64,000 bases of DNA from Niveispirillum lacus (GCF_002251795.1 NZ_NOXU01000031.1:372001-436000), one strand, 5' to 3'; counted from the first letter of the stretch, positions 46,933 through 56,820 are shown. Program-made: numbers and translations. The notes: a model not told the origin generated them from the letters alone.

Positions 46933-47790
46933 TCAGGGGCGACCGGTCACGGACCGGCGCCCCGCCACCGGTGCCGGTTGCGACGTCTGGGCCCGCGCAG
47001 CCTCGGTTGCGACAATTTCTGCCGCAAGGCTGGTCAGGCTGGATTGGTTCACCTGGATCAGGCCGCGACGCGGGCGGTCAATGTCAATGATGACAAAGGC
47101 GATGGCCACAACGGCCAGCCCGAAAGCAAAGGCGACCCCGGACGGTCGATGTCCGGCAATCCCGCAACTAAACCCCAGGACCCAACCGGTCAGCAAAACC
47201 GCACCATAGAGCATGAAGAGTACCAGTTCGGGGACATGGCGGTTCAAGATCGCATCATGACGCCCGAAGGAATCAATGGTCTCGTTCAGGGTTTGAATGA
47301 ACAGGCCGGATGTCGCCGGGCCGGGATCAACCAGTACAGCGCGTTGCGCCTGTATCCAGATCTGATCCAGGACGGCGGTGGAACGCACAACAAGCGCCTG
47401 GCGTTCGGCGGGGTGATCCAGGCTGACACTGACCGCCGCGACGCGGAGTTCGACATAGTCGCGCAGCAGGGACGACACTGTGCCGCGCACTTCCGGTGTC
47501 AGCATCTGGGCACGGAGATAGGTGGTGCCAATGGCGTTGGCTTCGTCCACCATCGCGTCGCTGCGCGCGTCAAACCGCTGCAGGGCCATGGAAAAGGTGA
47601 AGCCCAACAACAAAGCCATCAATCCCAAGATGGAACCCTGAATGGTGTTCACATGCGAGCGATAGGCTTCGCTGGCGCCGTCACGCCGCGTGCGGCCGAC
47701 CCGAACCCCCAGCTCGATGATGACAAACAACGAGACCAGCAGCAGAATGGCAACCAGCATACTGTCTTGGCTGTAAAGAAACTCGCGCAT
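46933..47790 (-). CDS. DUF4239-like four-helix membrane protein
   Basis: The 285-residue protein has two N-terminal membrane helices (MLVAILLLVSLFVIIELGV and SILGLMALLLGFTFSMAL) and two C-terminal ones (LVLFMLYGAVLLTGWVLGFS and SGVAFAFGLAVVAIAFVII). A soluble helical region of about 130 residues lies between them. The first helices with FSMALQRFDARSDAMVDEAN recall DUF4239 (bestrophin-like) proteins. The function is unknown. It converges with fabI. Confidence 0.75.
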   Translation of the reverse strand: MREFLYSQDSMLVAILLLVSLFVIIELGVRVGRTRRDGASEAYRSHVNTIQGSILGLMALLLGFTFSMALQRFDARSDAMVDEANAIGTTYLRAQMLTPEVRGTVSSLLRDYVELRVAAVSVSLDHPAERQALVVRSTAVLDQIWIQAQRAVLVDPGPATSGLFIQTLNETIDSFGRHDAILNRHVPELVLFMLYGAVLLTGWVLGFSCGIAGHRPSGVAFAFGLAVVAIAFVIIDIDRPRRGLIQVNQSSLTSLAAEIVATEAARAQTSQPAPVAGRRSVTGRP

Positions 47791-48049
47791 CGGCCATTGC
47801 CTCTTCCAACCGCGACAATGTGTCTGATGTGATCCGATCAGCGCCCAACCGTCAAACGCTTTTACCCGGCAAAACCAGCCAGGCGACGCGTTGATCCTGG
47901 TGTAATCAAGGGATGGGGCGGTCGATCCGACGTTTGTTTACCCCAATGAACGGCGGTGATGCGCGCAACTAGTGCCAAATCATTTCCAAATATGCTATCA
48001 AACCGCAGTTTCAGCCCATATATCAAAACGATACAGCAAGGCGTTCCCC

Positions 48050-48802
48050 ATGGCCGGTCATAGCCAATTCAAGAACATCATGCACCGCAAGGGCGCGCAG
48101 GACGCCAAGCGGTCGAAGATCTTCAACAAGCTGGCGCGCGAAATCACCGTCGCGGCAAAGTCGGGTCTGCCCGACCCGGCCATGAACCCGCGCCTGCGCG
48201 CCGCCATCCAGGCTGGCCGCGCCCAGAACCTGCCCAAGGACCGCATTGACCGGGCCATCAAGATGGGTATTCCCGGCAGCGCCGACGACACGAATTATGA
48301 TGAGGTGCGGTACGAGGGCTATGGCCCCGGCGGTATCGCCCTGATCGTCGAGGCACTGACAGACAACCGCAACCGCACGGCCTCCGAAGTGCGTTCTGCC
48401 TTCACCAAGCATGGCGGGTCGCTGGGCGAGACCAACTCGGTGTCGTTCATGTTCAACCGCATCGGCCAGGTGACCTATCCGGCCAGCGTTGCATCCGCCG
48501 ACGCCATGCTGGAAGCCGCCATCGAGGCCGGGGCGGAGGATGTGCAGTCCGACGAACATGGCCATTCCATCATCACCGGCACCGATACGCTGGGCGAAGT
48601 GCGCGACGCGCTGGAAGCCCGTTTTGGTGCGCCGGAAAGCGCCAAGCTAACCTGGACCCCGCTGAACCTGCTGCCGGTGACGGCGGAGGACACGGCCCAG
48701 ACGCTGCTGAAGCTGCTGGACGTGCTGGAGGATAATGACGATGTCCAGACGGTTCTGGGCAATTTCGACATTCCGGCCGAACTGCTGGAAAAGCTGGGCT
48801 GA
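48050..48802 (+). CDS. YebC/PmpR (TACO1) family protein
   Basis: The 250-residue protein starts [20 protein letters not shown] and shows the three-domain YebC plan ([44 protein letters not shown]). YebC proteins were first named as DNA-binding regulators. Later work links them to translation of proline-rich stretches. The ATG at 48050 is canonical; upstream codons to 47972 are not part of the family. It is separated from ruvC by a strong hairpin and a repeat pair. It neighbours ruvC in many bacteria. Confidence 0.93.
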   Translation: MAGHSQFKNIMHRKGAQDAKRSKIFNKLAREITVAAKSGLPDPAMNPRLRAAIQAGRAQNLPKDRIDRAIKMGIPGSADDTNYDEVRYEGYGPGGIALIVEALTDNRNRTASEVRSAFTKHGGSLGETNSVSFMFNRIGQVTYPASVASADAMLEAAIEAGAEDVQSDEHGHSIITGTDTLGEVRDALEARFGAPESAKLTWTPLNLLPVTAEDTAQTLLKLLDVLEDNDDVQTVLGNFDIPAELLEKLG

Positions 48803-48806
48803 TCGA

Positions 48807-48841
48807 CGGGGCAGGGGGCATTAGAAATGCCCCCTGCCCCG
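48807..48841 (+). terminator. Strong 15-bp hairpin after yebC
   Basis: CGGGGCAGGGGGCAT (48807-48821) and ATGCCCCCTGCCCCG (48827-48841) are perfect inverted arms around a 5-nt loop, starting 4 bases after the yebC stop. There is no T-tract, so it may act as a weak terminator, an mRNA 3' stabiliser or part of the adjacent palindromic repeat element. Confidence 0.5.
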
Positions 48842-48843
48842 TA

Positions 48844-49004
48844 GGCCGATGACCATCGGCTCGGCGCCCCGTGGCGCCGCAAGCCAAGCCGCCGATGTCG
48901 GCGCCCGGCGTTTGAGGGCATATGAATACCGGCCGATGACCATCGGCCCGGCACCCCATGGTGCCGTAAGCCCAAGCCGCCGGATGGCGGCGCCCGGCGC
49001 TTGA
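48844..49004. repeat. Two direct copies of a palindrome-rich 72-74 bp element
   Basis: Unit 1 (48844-48915) and unit 2 (48931-49004) both begin GGCCGATGACCATCGGC and end CGGCGCCCGGCGYTTGA. They differ at roughly ten positions. Each contains nested inverted repeats (GCCGATG/CATCGGC, and GGCGCC/GGCGCC or its GGCACC/GGTGCC form), so the differences include compensatory pairs. They fill most of the gap between yebC and ruvC. This looks like a REP/BIME-type intergenic element. The number of genomic copies cannot be judged from here. Confidence 0.8.
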
Positions 49005-49016
49005 AGGGACGGTGTA

Positions 49017-49547
49017 ATGATGGCGGGACAGGCACCCGTGCGTATCCTGGGGCTGGACCCCGGTCTTCGCCATCTGGGCTGGGGCGTCATTGACGCCGCC
49101 GGCAACCGGTTGAGCCACGTGGCCGACGGGACCATCCATACCGACAGCGGCGATGATCTGGCCAAGCGCCTGCTGGAGCTGCATGAGGGCATCGCCGCCG
49201 TTATCGAGCAATGGCAGCCCGACGAGGCGGCAGTGGAAGAGACGCTGTCCAACGTCAATCCATCCTCTACCCTGAAACTGGGCATGGCGCGCGGTATTGC
49301 CCTGTTCAGTGCGGCCAAGGCCGGGTTGCCCGTCGAGCAGTACCTGCCCATGGCGGTGAAAAAATCCGTGGTCGGCACGGGCCATGCCGACAAGGTGCAG
49401 GTCCAGCACATGGTGAAAATGCTGCTGCCGGGCTTTCAGCGCTCCACCGCTGACGCCGCCGATGCCCTGGCGGTCGCCATCTGCCACGCCCACCATGCCC
49501 AGACGCGGCGCAAGGTGGACAATGCCATTCTGGGGATCAGACGGTAA
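49017..49547 (+). CDS. ruvC: Crossover junction endodeoxyribonuclease RuvC
   Basis: RuvC resolves Holliday junctions. The 176-residue protein has the four catalytic acids: Asp14 (GLDPGL), Glu74/Glu75 region ([11 protein letters not shown]), Asp146 and Asp149 (DAADALAVA). Length is normal. It starts at ATG-ATG (49017 or 49020). The usual ruvC-ruvA-ruvB order is present but split by a vapBC pair between ruvC and ruvA. Confidence 0.96.
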   Translation: MMAGQAPVRILGLDPGLRHLGWGVIDAAGNRLSHVADGTIHTDSGDDLAKRLLELHEGIAAVIEQWQPDEAAVEETLSNVNPSSTLKLGMARGIALFSAAKAGLPVEQYLPMAVKKSVVGTGHADKVQVQHMVKMLLPGFQRSTADAADALAVAICHAHHAQTRRKVDNAILGIRR

Positions 49548-49551
49548 CAAG

Positions 49552-49579
49552 TTGCCGTTTTGTTCATATGGTGTAGAAT
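49552..49579 (+). promoter_or_regulatory. Candidate promoter of the vapBC-ruvAB segment
   Basis: TTGCCG (49552-49557) and TAGAAT (49574-49579) are spaced by 16 bp and lie 29 bp before the vapB ATG, just after the ruvC stop. If real, ruvA and ruvB could be transcribed from a promoter controlled by the VapBC complex. Confidence 0.45.
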
Positions 49580-49608
49580 TCTTCCCCAGTAGGAAGAAAG
49601 GCCCTCCC

Positions 49609-49869
49609 ATGGCGCTCAACATCAAATCCCCGGAGGCGGAAAAGGATGTCCGCCGTCTGGCCGAACTGACGGGTGAAAGCCTGACGGAGGCTATGCACAA
49701 AGCCGTGCGGGAGCGGCTGGAGCGGCTGTCGTCGGAAGATGAAAAGGCCAAAGCTGCTCGCTGGGCCAAGATCAACGCCATTATCAAGGAAATACAATCG
49801 GCCCCCGTGTTGGACCCGCGTTCTCCTGACGAGATCATCGGGTACAATGAACGGGGGACGTTCGATTGA
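49609..49869 (+). CDS. vapB: VapB-family antitoxin within the ruv operon
   Basis: The 86-residue protein begins MALNIKSPEAEKDVRRLAEL and continues TGESLTEAMHKAVRERLERL, the typical N-terminal fold of the VapB/PSK antitoxin family. A C-terminal toxin-binding arm (IIKEIQSAPVLDPRSPDEII) follows. It is encoded 61 bp after ruvC and overlaps the toxin start by four bases (TTGA). It should neutralise the VapC and repress its own promoter. Confidence 0.88.
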   Translation: MALNIKSPEAEKDVRRLAELTGESLTEAMHKAVRERLERLSSEDEKAKAARWAKINAIIKEIQSAPVLDPRSPDEIIGYNERGTFD

Positions 49870-50303
49870 ATGCGCCGATCATTGTTGATAGTTCTGCGCT
49901 GATGGCCATTCTCCTGTCGGAGCCGGATGCCGAAACTTATACGAGCGCCATGGCTGCTGCACCGGCACTCGCCATGTCGGCAATCACCATGTTCGAGGCA
50001 CAGACCGTGATTCTGCGCCGCCTGGGGCAGTCGATGGTTGAGCGCTTCAACCGGATGATGGCGCTCTATCCGGTTGCGGTCCATTCGTTCGATGACGCTC
50101 AGGCGATGACGGCATTTGAGGCGTACCGGCAGTTCGGCAAGGGATGCGGGCATCCGGCCCAATTGAACCTTTGCGACTGCGCTTCTTACGCGCTGGCCCG
50201 CACCCTGAACGCCCCTTTGCTGTTCAAGGGCCAGGATTTCATCCATACCGACATCATCGCGGCGCTGCCCCTGCTGGTGCCCGAGGCGGAGTTGAGCCAA
50301 TGA
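49866..50303 (+). CDS. vapC: PIN-domain toxin VapC coupled to ruvA
   Basis: The 145-residue PIN nuclease has acids in IIVDSSALMAIL (Asp8), AITMFEAQTVIL and NLCDCASYALARTLNAPLLF. The frame has no ATG at its start: TTG at 49866, overlapping the antitoxin stop, is the best start. A nearby ATG at 49870 is out of frame. Its stop overlaps the ruvA start by four bases (ATGA), so ruvA translation is coupled to the toxin. The TTG start would keep toxin levels low. Confidence 0.88.
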   Translation: MNAPIIVDSSALMAILLSEPDAETYTSAMAAAPALAMSAITMFEAQTVILRRLGQSMVERFNRMMALYPVAVHSFDDAQAMTAFEAYRQFGKGCGHPAQLNLCDCASYALARTLNAPLLFKGQDFIHTDIIAALPLLVPEAELSQ

Positions 50304-50917
50304 TTGCAAAATTGTCCGGGCTGCTGGACAGCACGGGCCTGGACTGGGCCATCATCGATGTGAACGGGGTCGGCTATCTGATCTCCGCTTCCACCCGCAC
50401 CCTGCGCCGGCTGGGCAGCACGGGCAATGCTGTCTCCGTCCATACCGAGATGTGGGTGTCGGAAGACAAGATAGCGCTTTATGGGTTTGCCGATCTTGGC
50501 GAACGCGACTGGTTCCGTCTGCTGACCACAGTGCAGGGCGTGGGGGCGCGTGTGGCGCTGAACATTCTGTCGGTGCTGGCGCCCGACCGCTTGACGTCGG
50601 CCATCGCGGCGCAGGACAAGACCACCCTGTGCGAGGCCGATGGGGTCGGGCCGAAACTGGCTGCCCGAATTTTGAACGAATTGAAGGATAAGGTGGCCAC
50701 GCTGGCCATCAGCCCGGTGGCAGCCACGCAGATTCAAAGCACGGCGGCACAACCCGCCGGCAGTACGGCAGTTGGGGACGCGGTGTCGGCGCTGGTCAAT
50801 CTTGGGTATAAGCGGATCGAGGCGTTCACTGCGGTGAACAAGGCTGCCCAGAGCCTAGGCGCGGAGGCTGATGTCTCTGGCCTGATCCGGGCCGGCCTTA
50901 AGGAACTGAGCCAGTGA
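50300..50917 (+). CDS. ruvA: Holliday junction branch migration protein RuvA
   Basis: RuvA binds the four-way junction and loads the RuvB motor. The 205-residue protein starts [20 protein letters not shown] with the OB fold. Two helix-hairpin-helix motifs follow ([17 protein letters not shown] and [20 protein letters not shown]) and the flexible C-terminal RuvB-binding domain ([16 protein letters not shown]). The ATG at 50300 lies in the last codons of the VapC toxin. RuvB starts inside its last codons. Confidence 0.96.
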   Translation: MIAKLSGLLDSTGLDWAIIDVNGVGYLISASTRTLRRLGSTGNAVSVHTEMWVSEDKIALYGFADLGERDWFRLLTTVQGVGARVALNILSVLAPDRLTSAIAAQDKTTLCEADGVGPKLAARILNELKDKVATLAISPVAATQIQSTAAQPAGSTAVGDAVSALVNLGYKRIEAFTAVNKAAQSLGAEADVSGLIRAGLKELSQ

Positions 50918-52044
50918 GCCGCAAACCCAAGCCGGAGGCGGCCCCCCCCAAACCGGAACGGATGGTGGAGCAGGATCGGATTGGCGGCGACGCCAGTGCC
51001 GAAAGCTCCATCCGTCCGCTGTCGCTTGGTGAATTCATTGGTCAAAAGCAGGTTCGGGAAAATCTGGCCCTGTTTATCCAGGCGGCCAAGGGTCGGGGCG
51101 AGGCGCTGGACCATGTGCTGCTGTTCGGTCCACCGGGTCTGGGCAAGACGACGCTGGCCCAGATTGTGGCCAAGGAACTGAATGTCGGTTTCCGCGCCAC
51201 CTCCGGCCCCGTGATCGCGCGGGCCGGCGATCTGGCGGCCCTGCTGACCAATTTGCAGCCGCATGACGTGCTGTTCATTGATGAGATCCACCGCCTGTCC
51301 CCGGCCGTGGAGGAAATCCTCTATCCCGCCATGGAGGATTTCCAACTGGACCTGATTATCGGGGAGGGGCCGGCAGCGCGCAGCGTGCGCATCGACCTGC
51401 CGCCCTTCACACTGGTGGGCGCCACCACCCGGTCGGGCCTGATCACCCGGCCGCTGCGCGAGCGTTTTGGCATTCCGCTGCGTATGCAGTTCTACGAGCC
51501 GGAAGAACTGCAACTGATTGTCAGCCGGGGCGCCCGCATCCTGGGCGTGGACATGACCGACGAAGGCGCCTTGGAAGTGGCCCGCCGGTCGCGCGGAACA
51601 CCGCGTGTCGCAGGGCGCCTGCTGCGCCGGGTGCGTGACATCTGCGGCGTGCAGGGATTGGCGATTGTTGATGCGACCGCCGCCGACCGGGCGCTGACGC
51701 GGCTGGAGGTCGACAGGCTGGGTTTTGATGCGATGGATCGGCGTTACCTTTCCTGCATCGCCGACCATTATGGCGGCGGGCCGGTCGGCGTGGAAACGCT
51801 GGGCGCGGCGCTGGGTGAACAGCGCGACGTGCTGGAAGAAACCATCGAACCCTATCTGATCCAACAAGGATTGTTGCAGCGCACACCGCGCGGGCGCATG
51901 TTGACCGACACGGGCTATCGCTATTTGGGTCTGCCGGTTCCCGCCACGCCGGCGCGGCAACTGGACCTGCTGGGCGGAACGCCCACCGTGGGGAAGGGGA
52001 ATGTCGTGGTCGCCGACCTGTTTGACGGGGGAGATGATGCCTGA
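50914..52044 (+). CDS. ruvB: Holliday junction DNA helicase RuvB
   Basis: RuvB is the AAA+ motor of branch migration. The 376-residue protein has Walker [14 protein letters not shown], Walker [11 protein letters not shown], sensor 1 [18 protein letters not shown] (with the arginine finger region) and the C-terminal winged helix ([17 protein letters not shown]). It starts at GTG 50914, overlapping ruvA by four bases. An unusually long C-terminal extension of about 40 residues follows the winged helix. Confidence 0.96.
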   Translation: MSRKPKPEAAPPKPERMVEQDRIGGDASAESSIRPLSLGEFIGQKQVRENLALFIQAAKGRGEALDHVLLFGPPGLGKTTLAQIVAKELNVGFRATSGPVIARAGDLAALLTNLQPHDVLFIDEIHRLSPAVEEILYPAMEDFQLDLIIGEGPAARSVRIDLPPFTLVGATTRSGLITRPLRERFGIPLRMQFYEPEELQLIVSRGARILGVDMTDEGALEVARRSRGTPRVAGRLLRRVRDICGVQGLAIVDATAADRALTRLEVDRLGFDAMDRRYLSCIADHYGGGPVGVETLGAALGEQRDVLEETIEPYLIQQGLLQRTPRGRMLTDTGYRYLGLPVPATPARQLDLLGGTPTVGKGNVVVADLFDGGDDA

Positions 52045-52582
52045 CGGGGCGGCGCCATGCGGGGCGGCAGGCTCCTCCGGTTGGTGGGAGGGGGCGTCGC
52101 ATGTCTTTCCGACCCGTGTCTATTATGAGGATACCGACGCCGGCGGCATCGTCTATCACGCTAGTTACCTGCGTTTCGCGGAACGGGCGCGCAATGAGAT
52201 GCTGCGCCTGTCGGGCTTCCCCCACGCGGCCATGGTCGCCGAGACGGGTGTGGCGCTGGCGGTACGGCATTGCGAAATCGATTACCGGCAGCCGGCGCGG
52301 CTTGATGACGCGCTTGAAGTCGTGACGCGGATTGTCGATATCGGCGCCGCGACATTGGAGATCGAACAGGATGTGCGCCGCACCGCAGGGCTGGCCTGGG
52401 GTGGGGTAGGGGCAGTGACAGGGGTGGACCCGCTGGTCCGTCTGGCGCTGCGTCTGGCGTGCATTAATGCGCAGGGGCGGCCCGTCCGCCTGCCGGCCGC
52501 GTTGCGGTCGGTGTTGGTCAATGTCCAGCCGGGCGCGTTGCGGCCGGCGAGGGTCAATAACTTGTCAAAAGGTCAGGACTGA
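52034..52582 (+). CDS. ybgC: Tol-Pal-associated acyl-CoA thioesterase YbgC
   Basis: YbgC is a hot-dog-fold thioesterase encoded with tol-pal. The 182-residue protein has the active-site Asp in [20 protein letters not shown] and the strand [23 protein letters not shown] codons at 52034 and 52037 both overlap the ruvB end; GGGGGAG is directly upstream. Compared with E. coli it has about 20 extra N-terminal residues and an extended C-terminus ([17 protein letters not shown]). It is followed by tolQ after 5 bases. Confidence 0.9.
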   Translation: MMPDGAAPCGAAGSSGWWEGASHVFPTRVYYEDTDAGGIVYHASYLRFAERARNEMLRLSGFPHAAMVAETGVALAVRHCEIDYRQPARLDDALEVVTRIVDIGAATLEIEQDVRRTAGLAWGGVGAVTGVDPLVRLALRLACINAQGRPVRLPAALRSVLVNVQPGALRPARVNNLSKGQD

Positions 52583-52587
52583 ACCCG

Positions 52588-53322
52588 ATGTTTCCCACCC
52601 TTCTGCAAGCCGCCGCGCTCGGCGGTGATGTCGCGCCGGCCCATGACATGTCGGCGCTCGGCCTGTTTTTGCAGGCTGATATTGTTGTGAAGCTGGTGAT
52701 GCTGGGGCTGCTGGCGGCATCGGTCTGGACCTGGGCCATCATCTTCAACAAGATGACCAAGCTGCGCCGGATGAAGGCGGCCGCTGCCGATTTCGAAGAA
52801 CAGTTCTGGTCTGGCGGTTCGCTGGATCAACTTTATGACCAGGTGGCACAGGCGCCGGCCGACCCGTTCTCCGCCGTGTTTGCCGCCGGCATGCGCGAAT
52901 GGCGCCATGCCAACGAACGCGGCCTGTCCACATCCGGGGCGATGCGCGCCAATCTGATGCAGCGTATGGAACGCGTCATGTCGGTGACGGTCGGGCGCGA
53001 GATGGCGGACACCGAAAAATATATGACGGTGCTGGCCTCTGTCGGCTCCGCCGGCCCCTTTGTCGGCCTGTTTGGCACGGTGTGGGGCATCATGGGGGCC
53101 TTCACCAACATCGCCGCCCAACAGAATACCTCGCTGGCCGTTGTGGCCCCCGGTATCGCCGAAGCGCTGTTCGCGACCGCCATCGGGCTCGTCGCTGCCA
53201 TCCCGGCCGTGCTGGCCTACAACTATTTTTCCTCCGAGATTGCGCGGTTTGGCGACCGGCTTGACTCATTTGTGACAGAATTCTCGGCGATCTTGCAGCG
53301 TCATCTGGAAGAGCGGGGCTGA
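52588..53322 (+). CDS. tolQ: Tol-Pal system protein TolQ
   Basis: TolQ is the proton-channel subunit that, with TolR, energises TolA during outer-membrane constriction and division. The 244-residue protein has three membrane helices (VVKLVMLGLLAASVWTWAII; VGSAGPFVGLFGTVWGIMGA; LFATAIGLVAAIPAVLAYNY), the last two lining the channel. It is five bases after ybgC and one base before tolR, so one tightly packed operon. Confidence 0.96.
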   Translation: MFPTLLQAAALGGDVAPAHDMSALGLFLQADIVVKLVMLGLLAASVWTWAIIFNKMTKLRRMKAAAADFEEQFWSGGSLDQLYDQVAQAPADPFSAVFAAGMREWRHANERGLSTSGAMRANLMQRMERVMSVTVGREMADTEKYMTVLASVGSAGPFVGLFGTVWGIMGAFTNIAAQQNTSLAVVAPGIAEALFATAIGLVAAIPAVLAYNYFSSEIARFGDRLDSFVTEFSAILQRHLEERG

Positions 53323-53323
53323 C

Positions 53324-53791
53324 ATGGGGGCGAGCCTTCCCGGCAAGCAGGCGGTGCGTGGACGGCGGCGTAACCGCCGCACCGCCATGTCGGAGATCAA
53401 TGTGACGCCGTTCGTCGACGTCATGCTGGTGCTGCTGATCGTGTTCATGGTGGCTGCGCCGCTGCTGACCGCGGGCATTCCCGTCAATCTGCCCAAAGGC
53501 GCCGCCCAGGCACTGAAGTCGGAAGAAGACCCGCTCTGGGTCACAGTGACGGCTGAAGGGCGGATTTCGTTCAAGGACAAGAAGGTCTTCGACAACGAGA
53601 TGTTCGATCTGGCCGAACTGGCGCCACGCTTGGCCGTCATCGCCGAACAGCAGCCCGACCGCAAGGTCCTGGTGCGCGGTGACCGGGAGGCCACTTATGC
53701 CAGCATCGTCGATGTGCTGAGCGAAGCCCGCCGCGCCGGCCTGTCGGAGGCCAAGCTGGTCATCGAATCCGACGGTCGCGGCGCACGGTAA
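53324..53791 (+). CDS. tolR: Tol-Pal system protein TolR
   Basis: TolR is the ExbD-like stator partner of TolQ. The 155-residue protein has one membrane helix (VMLVLLIVFMVAAPLL) with the essential proton-binding Asp in INVTPFVDVMLVLLIVFMVA just before it. A periplasmic domain ends DVLSEARRAGLSEAKLVIE. It is one base after tolQ and 19 bases before tolA. Confidence 0.96.
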   Translation: MGASLPGKQAVRGRRRNRRTAMSEINVTPFVDVMLVLLIVFMVAAPLLTAGIPVNLPKGAAQALKSEEDPLWVTVTAEGRISFKDKKVFDNEMFDLAELAPRLAVIAEQQPDRKVLVRGDREATYASIVDVLSEARRAGLSEAKLVIESDGRGAR

Positions 53792-53810
53792 GGGTGGAAA
53801 CCAACGCATC

Positions 53811-54722
53811 ATGCGGACCACCCTGATCCTTTCCGGCATCCTGCACCTGGCGGTCATCGTTCTGGCGCTGATCGGTCTGCCGCACCTCGTCAAGAAGCGG
53901 GAGGTAATCCAGCTTCAGGAGGTGCCGGTCGATGTGGTGGAGGTCGGACCCATGACCATCGCCAAGCTGGCCGAGCCGAACCCCAAGCCGTTGCCGCCGC
54001 CGCCCAAGCCCACCCCGCCGAAGCCGGAACCACCCCCGCCGCCGCAGCAGGCCAGGGAAGCGCCGCCGCCGCCGCCGGAAGTGAAGGTGCCCGAACCGCC
54101 CAAACAGGTGGCCGAGAAGCCGCCGGAGCCGGAGCCCCCCAAGCCCGAACCCAAGCCCGAGCCGCCGAAAAAGGAAGAGCCGAAGCCGGAACCGCCCAAA
54201 AAGGAGGAACCCAAGCCCAAGCCGCCCGAGCCGAAAAAGGAAGAGCCCAAACCCAAGAAAGAGGAGCCGAAGCCCAAGCCTCCGGAAAAGACCCTGGACA
54301 GCGTGCTGAAGAATGTCGCCAAGCTGAAGACCGATAGCCCGCCCTCCAAGGAGCCACCCAAGCCGGATGCACAGCCGCCGCAGCCATTGGCCGCGCGGAC
54401 GGGCGAACGGCTGAGCATCAGTGAGGAAGACGCGCTGCGGCGCCAGATCCGCAACTGCTGGAATGTGCCGGTCGGGGCCAAGGGCATTGAAAACATGCAG
54501 GCGGAAATCCGGGTCTTGTTCGATGCCAGCCTGCGCGTCACAAATGTGCAGTATGTGTCGGGTACGGGTAATCCCAACACCGACCCGCATTTCAGGGCTT
54601 TTGTGGAATCCGCCTTACGGGCGCCGCTTTTGCCTGGGTGTAATACATTGAACATCCCGCGCGACAAGTACGGGGACAAAGGCTCCATCCTGATGAAGTT
54701 CAGCCCGAAGGATATGTTCTGA
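53811..54722 (+). CDS. tolA: Tol-Pal system protein TolA
   Basis: TolA spans the periplasm to link the TolQR motor to Pal and TolB. The 303-residue protein has an N-terminal membrane helix ([20 protein letters not shown]). Residues about 55-185 are a low-complexity rod of Pro, Lys and Glu (repeats such as [20 protein letters not shown]), in place of the Ala/Lys helix of E. coli. The C-terminal TolA domain has [16 protein letters not shown] and [19 protein letters not shown]. Its TGA overlaps the tolB ATG by one base. Confidence 0.94.
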   Translation: MRTTLILSGILHLAVIVLALIGLPHLVKKREVIQLQEVPVDVVEVGPMTIAKLAEPNPKPLPPPPKPTPPKPEPPPPPQQAREAPPPPPEVKVPEPPKQVAEKPPEPEPPKPEPKPEPPKKEEPKPEPPKKEEPKPKPPEPKKEEPKPKKEEPKPKPPEKTLDSVLKNVAKLKTDSPPSKEPPKPDAQPPQPLAARTGERLSISEEDALRRQIRNCWNVPVGAKGIENMQAEIRVLFDASLRVTNVQYVSGTGNPNTDPHFRAFVESALRAPLLPGCNTLNIPRDKYGDKGSILMKFSPKDMF

Positions 54723-56086
54723 TGCAAGCCAACGCTCTTTTCTCCACGGGCGGCTGGCGGGTCGTCGGCCGGTTCATCGCCCTGGTGGCGGTGGTGCTGG
54801 CTGCTGGCTTTGCCGCACCTGCCCGCGCCGAACTGGAGATCGACATCACGTCAGGCAATCCGCAGCCGATTCCCATCGCCATCACCAATTTCGCCGGCGA
54901 CAACCCCAATGCCACGCAGATCGGCCAGAATATTGCCGGTGTCATTTCCGCCAATCTGGAACGGTCGGGTCTGTTCCGTCCGCTGGGACCCGCCAGGTTT
55001 GTGCAGACGCCAGACAGCCTGAAGACAGGTGTACGGTTTGCCGACTGGCGCCTCATCCAGGCCCAGGGACTGGTTACCGGGACGGTCAGCCAATCGCCCG
55101 ACGGTCGCACCCGTATCGAGTTTCGCCTGTTCGACGTGACGGCCGGCCAGCAGGTCACCGGTCTGGCCTATACGGTTCAGGCCGATGGCTGGCGGCGAGT
55201 CGCCCATATCATTTCGGATGCGATCTATAAGCGCGTCACAGGCGAAGAAGGCTATTTCGATACGCGCATCGTCTATATCGCCGAGTCCGGTCCCGCATTG
55301 CAGCGCGTCAAGCAATTGGCGATCATGGACCAGGATGGTCAGAACCACCGTTTTCTGACCGACGGGCGTGTGCTGGTCCTGACCCCGCGTTTCTCACCCA
55401 GCACCCAGGAAATCACATATCTGAGCTACTTCAACAACAGGCCTCGTGTCTATTTGTTCAATATCGATACGGGCCGCCAGGAAGTGCTGGGTGATTTTCC
55501 GGGCATGACTTTTGCCCCGCGCTTCTCGCCCGATGGCAATAAGGTGATCATGTCGCTGGCCACGTCTGGCAACAGCGATATCTATACATTGGATCTGCGC
55601 ACCCGCCGTCAGACGCAGTTGACGAACCATCCCGGCATCGACACCTCGCCCTCTTTTTCACCGGATGGCAGTCGAGTTGTGTTTGAAAGCGATCGCGGTG
55701 GAAGCCAGCAGCTGTATACGATGAATGCCGATGGCAGTGATGTGAAACGCATTACTTTCGGTCAAGGCCGCTATGGTACGCCCGTCTGGTCCCCGCGTGG
55801 TGACCTTATTGCCTTCACGCGACTGGCCGGCGACAAGTTCTATATCGGTGTCATTCGGCCCGATGGTACGGGTGAGCGACTTTTGACAGAGGCATACCAT
55901 GTCGAAGGGCCGACCTGGGCGCCGAATGGCCGTGTGTTGATGTTCTTTAAGGAGCGGCCTTCTGGACAGGCAGGCAAACAGCGCCAGGCCAAGCTATACT
56001 CAATTGACTTGACAGGGTTTAATGAACGGCAGGTCTTAACGCCGACCGATGCTTCAGATCCTGCATGGTCGCCCTTGATTCCGTGA
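54722..56086 (+). CDS. tolB: Tol-Pal system translocation protein TolB
   Basis: TolB is a periplasmic beta-propeller that binds Pal and TolA. The 454-residue protein has a signal peptide (about 1-38, ending AAPARA) and an N-terminal domain ([20 protein letters not shown]). Six WD40-like PD40 blades follow, for example [20 protein letters not shown] and [21 protein letters not shown] signal peptide and TolA coupling (one-base overlap) fit the operon. Confidence 0.96.
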   Translation: MQANALFSTGGWRVVGRFIALVAVVLAAGFAAPARAELEIDITSGNPQPIPIAITNFAGDNPNATQIGQNIAGVISANLERSGLFRPLGPARFVQTPDSLKTGVRFADWRLIQAQGLVTGTVSQSPDGRTRIEFRLFDVTAGQQVTGLAYTVQADGWRRVAHIISDAIYKRVTGEEGYFDTRIVYIAESGPALQRVKQLAIMDQDGQNHRFLTDGRVLVLTPRFSPSTQEITYLSYFNNRPRVYLFNIDTGRQEVLGDFPGMTFAPRFSPDGNKVIMSLATSGNSDIYTLDLRTRRQTQLTNHPGIDTSPSFSPDGSRVVFESDRGGSQQLYTMNADGSDVKRITFGQGRYGTPVWSPRGDLIAFTRLAGDKFYIGVIRPDGTGERLLTEAYHVEGPTWAPNGRVLMFFKERPSGQAGKQRQAKLYSIDLTGFNERQVLTPTDASDPAWSPLIP

Positions 56087-56243
56087 GTGCGTCACCCTAT
56101 TTTCGCAACGCAAGAACAGCGCTCAAATCCGCCTGTGCTGAAGATCGCTTTAATGCGGCGGCTGGCTGTGGTTAACGCTGTTCCGTGGGGCAAACACACG
56201 CACTTCAACCTTAATCTCGATTTCCACCTAGGGGGTCTCTCAA

Positions 56244-56744
56244 ATGCGCTTCAAGATCATCAGCCTCGTCGCTGTTGCCATGTTGGCTACCGCTTGCTCC
56301 AGCAAGCCGGAACAGACCGCGACCGCCACCACCGGCGGCACCGCCGCTCCGGCCCCGGCCGCCCCGGCCAAGCCCTCGGGCCCGGTCCCGGGCTCCGCTG
56401 AAGACTTCATCGTTAATGTCGGCGACCGCGTCTTCTTCGGCTTCGACAAGTTCGACCTGACCCCGGAAGCCACCGCTACCCTGGATCGTCAGGCCGCTTG
56501 GCTGAAGCAGTACAAGGCCGTGACCATCACCATCGAAGGTCATGCCGACGAGCGCGGCACCCGCGAGTACAACCTGGCGCTGGGTGAGCGTCGCGCCAAC
56601 TCGGTCAAGAACTACCTGACCGCCCTGGGCGTCGAAGCTGCCCGCGTTCAGACCATCTCCTATGGCAAGGAGCGCCCGCAGGTCGTTGGTTCCAACGAAG
56701 CTGCCTGGACGCAGAACCGCCGTGGCGTGACCGTGATCAACTGA
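56244..56744 (+). CDS. pal: Peptidoglycan-associated lipoprotein Pal
   Basis: Pal anchors the outer membrane to peptidoglycan and interacts with TolB. The 166-residue protein has a lipobox LATAC (Cys19) after a short signal sequence, a Pro/Ala/Thr-rich linker, and an OmpA_C domain. The latter shows VFFGFDKFDLTPEATATLD, EGHADERGTREYNLALGERR and YGKERPQVVGSNEAAWTQNR. The 157 bp before it contain GGGGG upstream of the ATG and may hold a separate promoter. A clear intrinsic terminator follows. Confidence 0.96.
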   Translation: MRFKIISLVAVAMLATACSSKPEQTATATTGGTAAPAPAAPAKPSGPVPGSAEDFIVNVGDRVFFGFDKFDLTPEATATLDRQAAWLKQYKAVTITIEGHADERGTREYNLALGERRANSVKNYLTALGVEAARVQTISYGKERPQVVGSNEAAWTQNRRGVTVIN

Positions 56745-56787
56745 TCACTGTCATCCGACAGGTTCGGGCGAGAGCCTGAGAGCGAAG

Positions 56788-56820
56788 CGCCGTCCGGGAG
56801 ACCGGGCGGCGTTTTGTTTT
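56788..56820 (+). terminator. Intrinsic terminator after pal
   Basis: CGCCGTCCGG (56788-56797) pairs with CCGGGCGGCG (56802-56811) across a 4-nt loop, with one G-U pair. TTTTGTTTT follows. It ends the tol-pal transcript before cpoB. Confidence 0.85.

Noticed and set aside
48573-50309. A 578-codon minus-strand open frame
   Set aside because: It is antisense to yebC, ruvC and vapBC and crosses the palindromic repeats.
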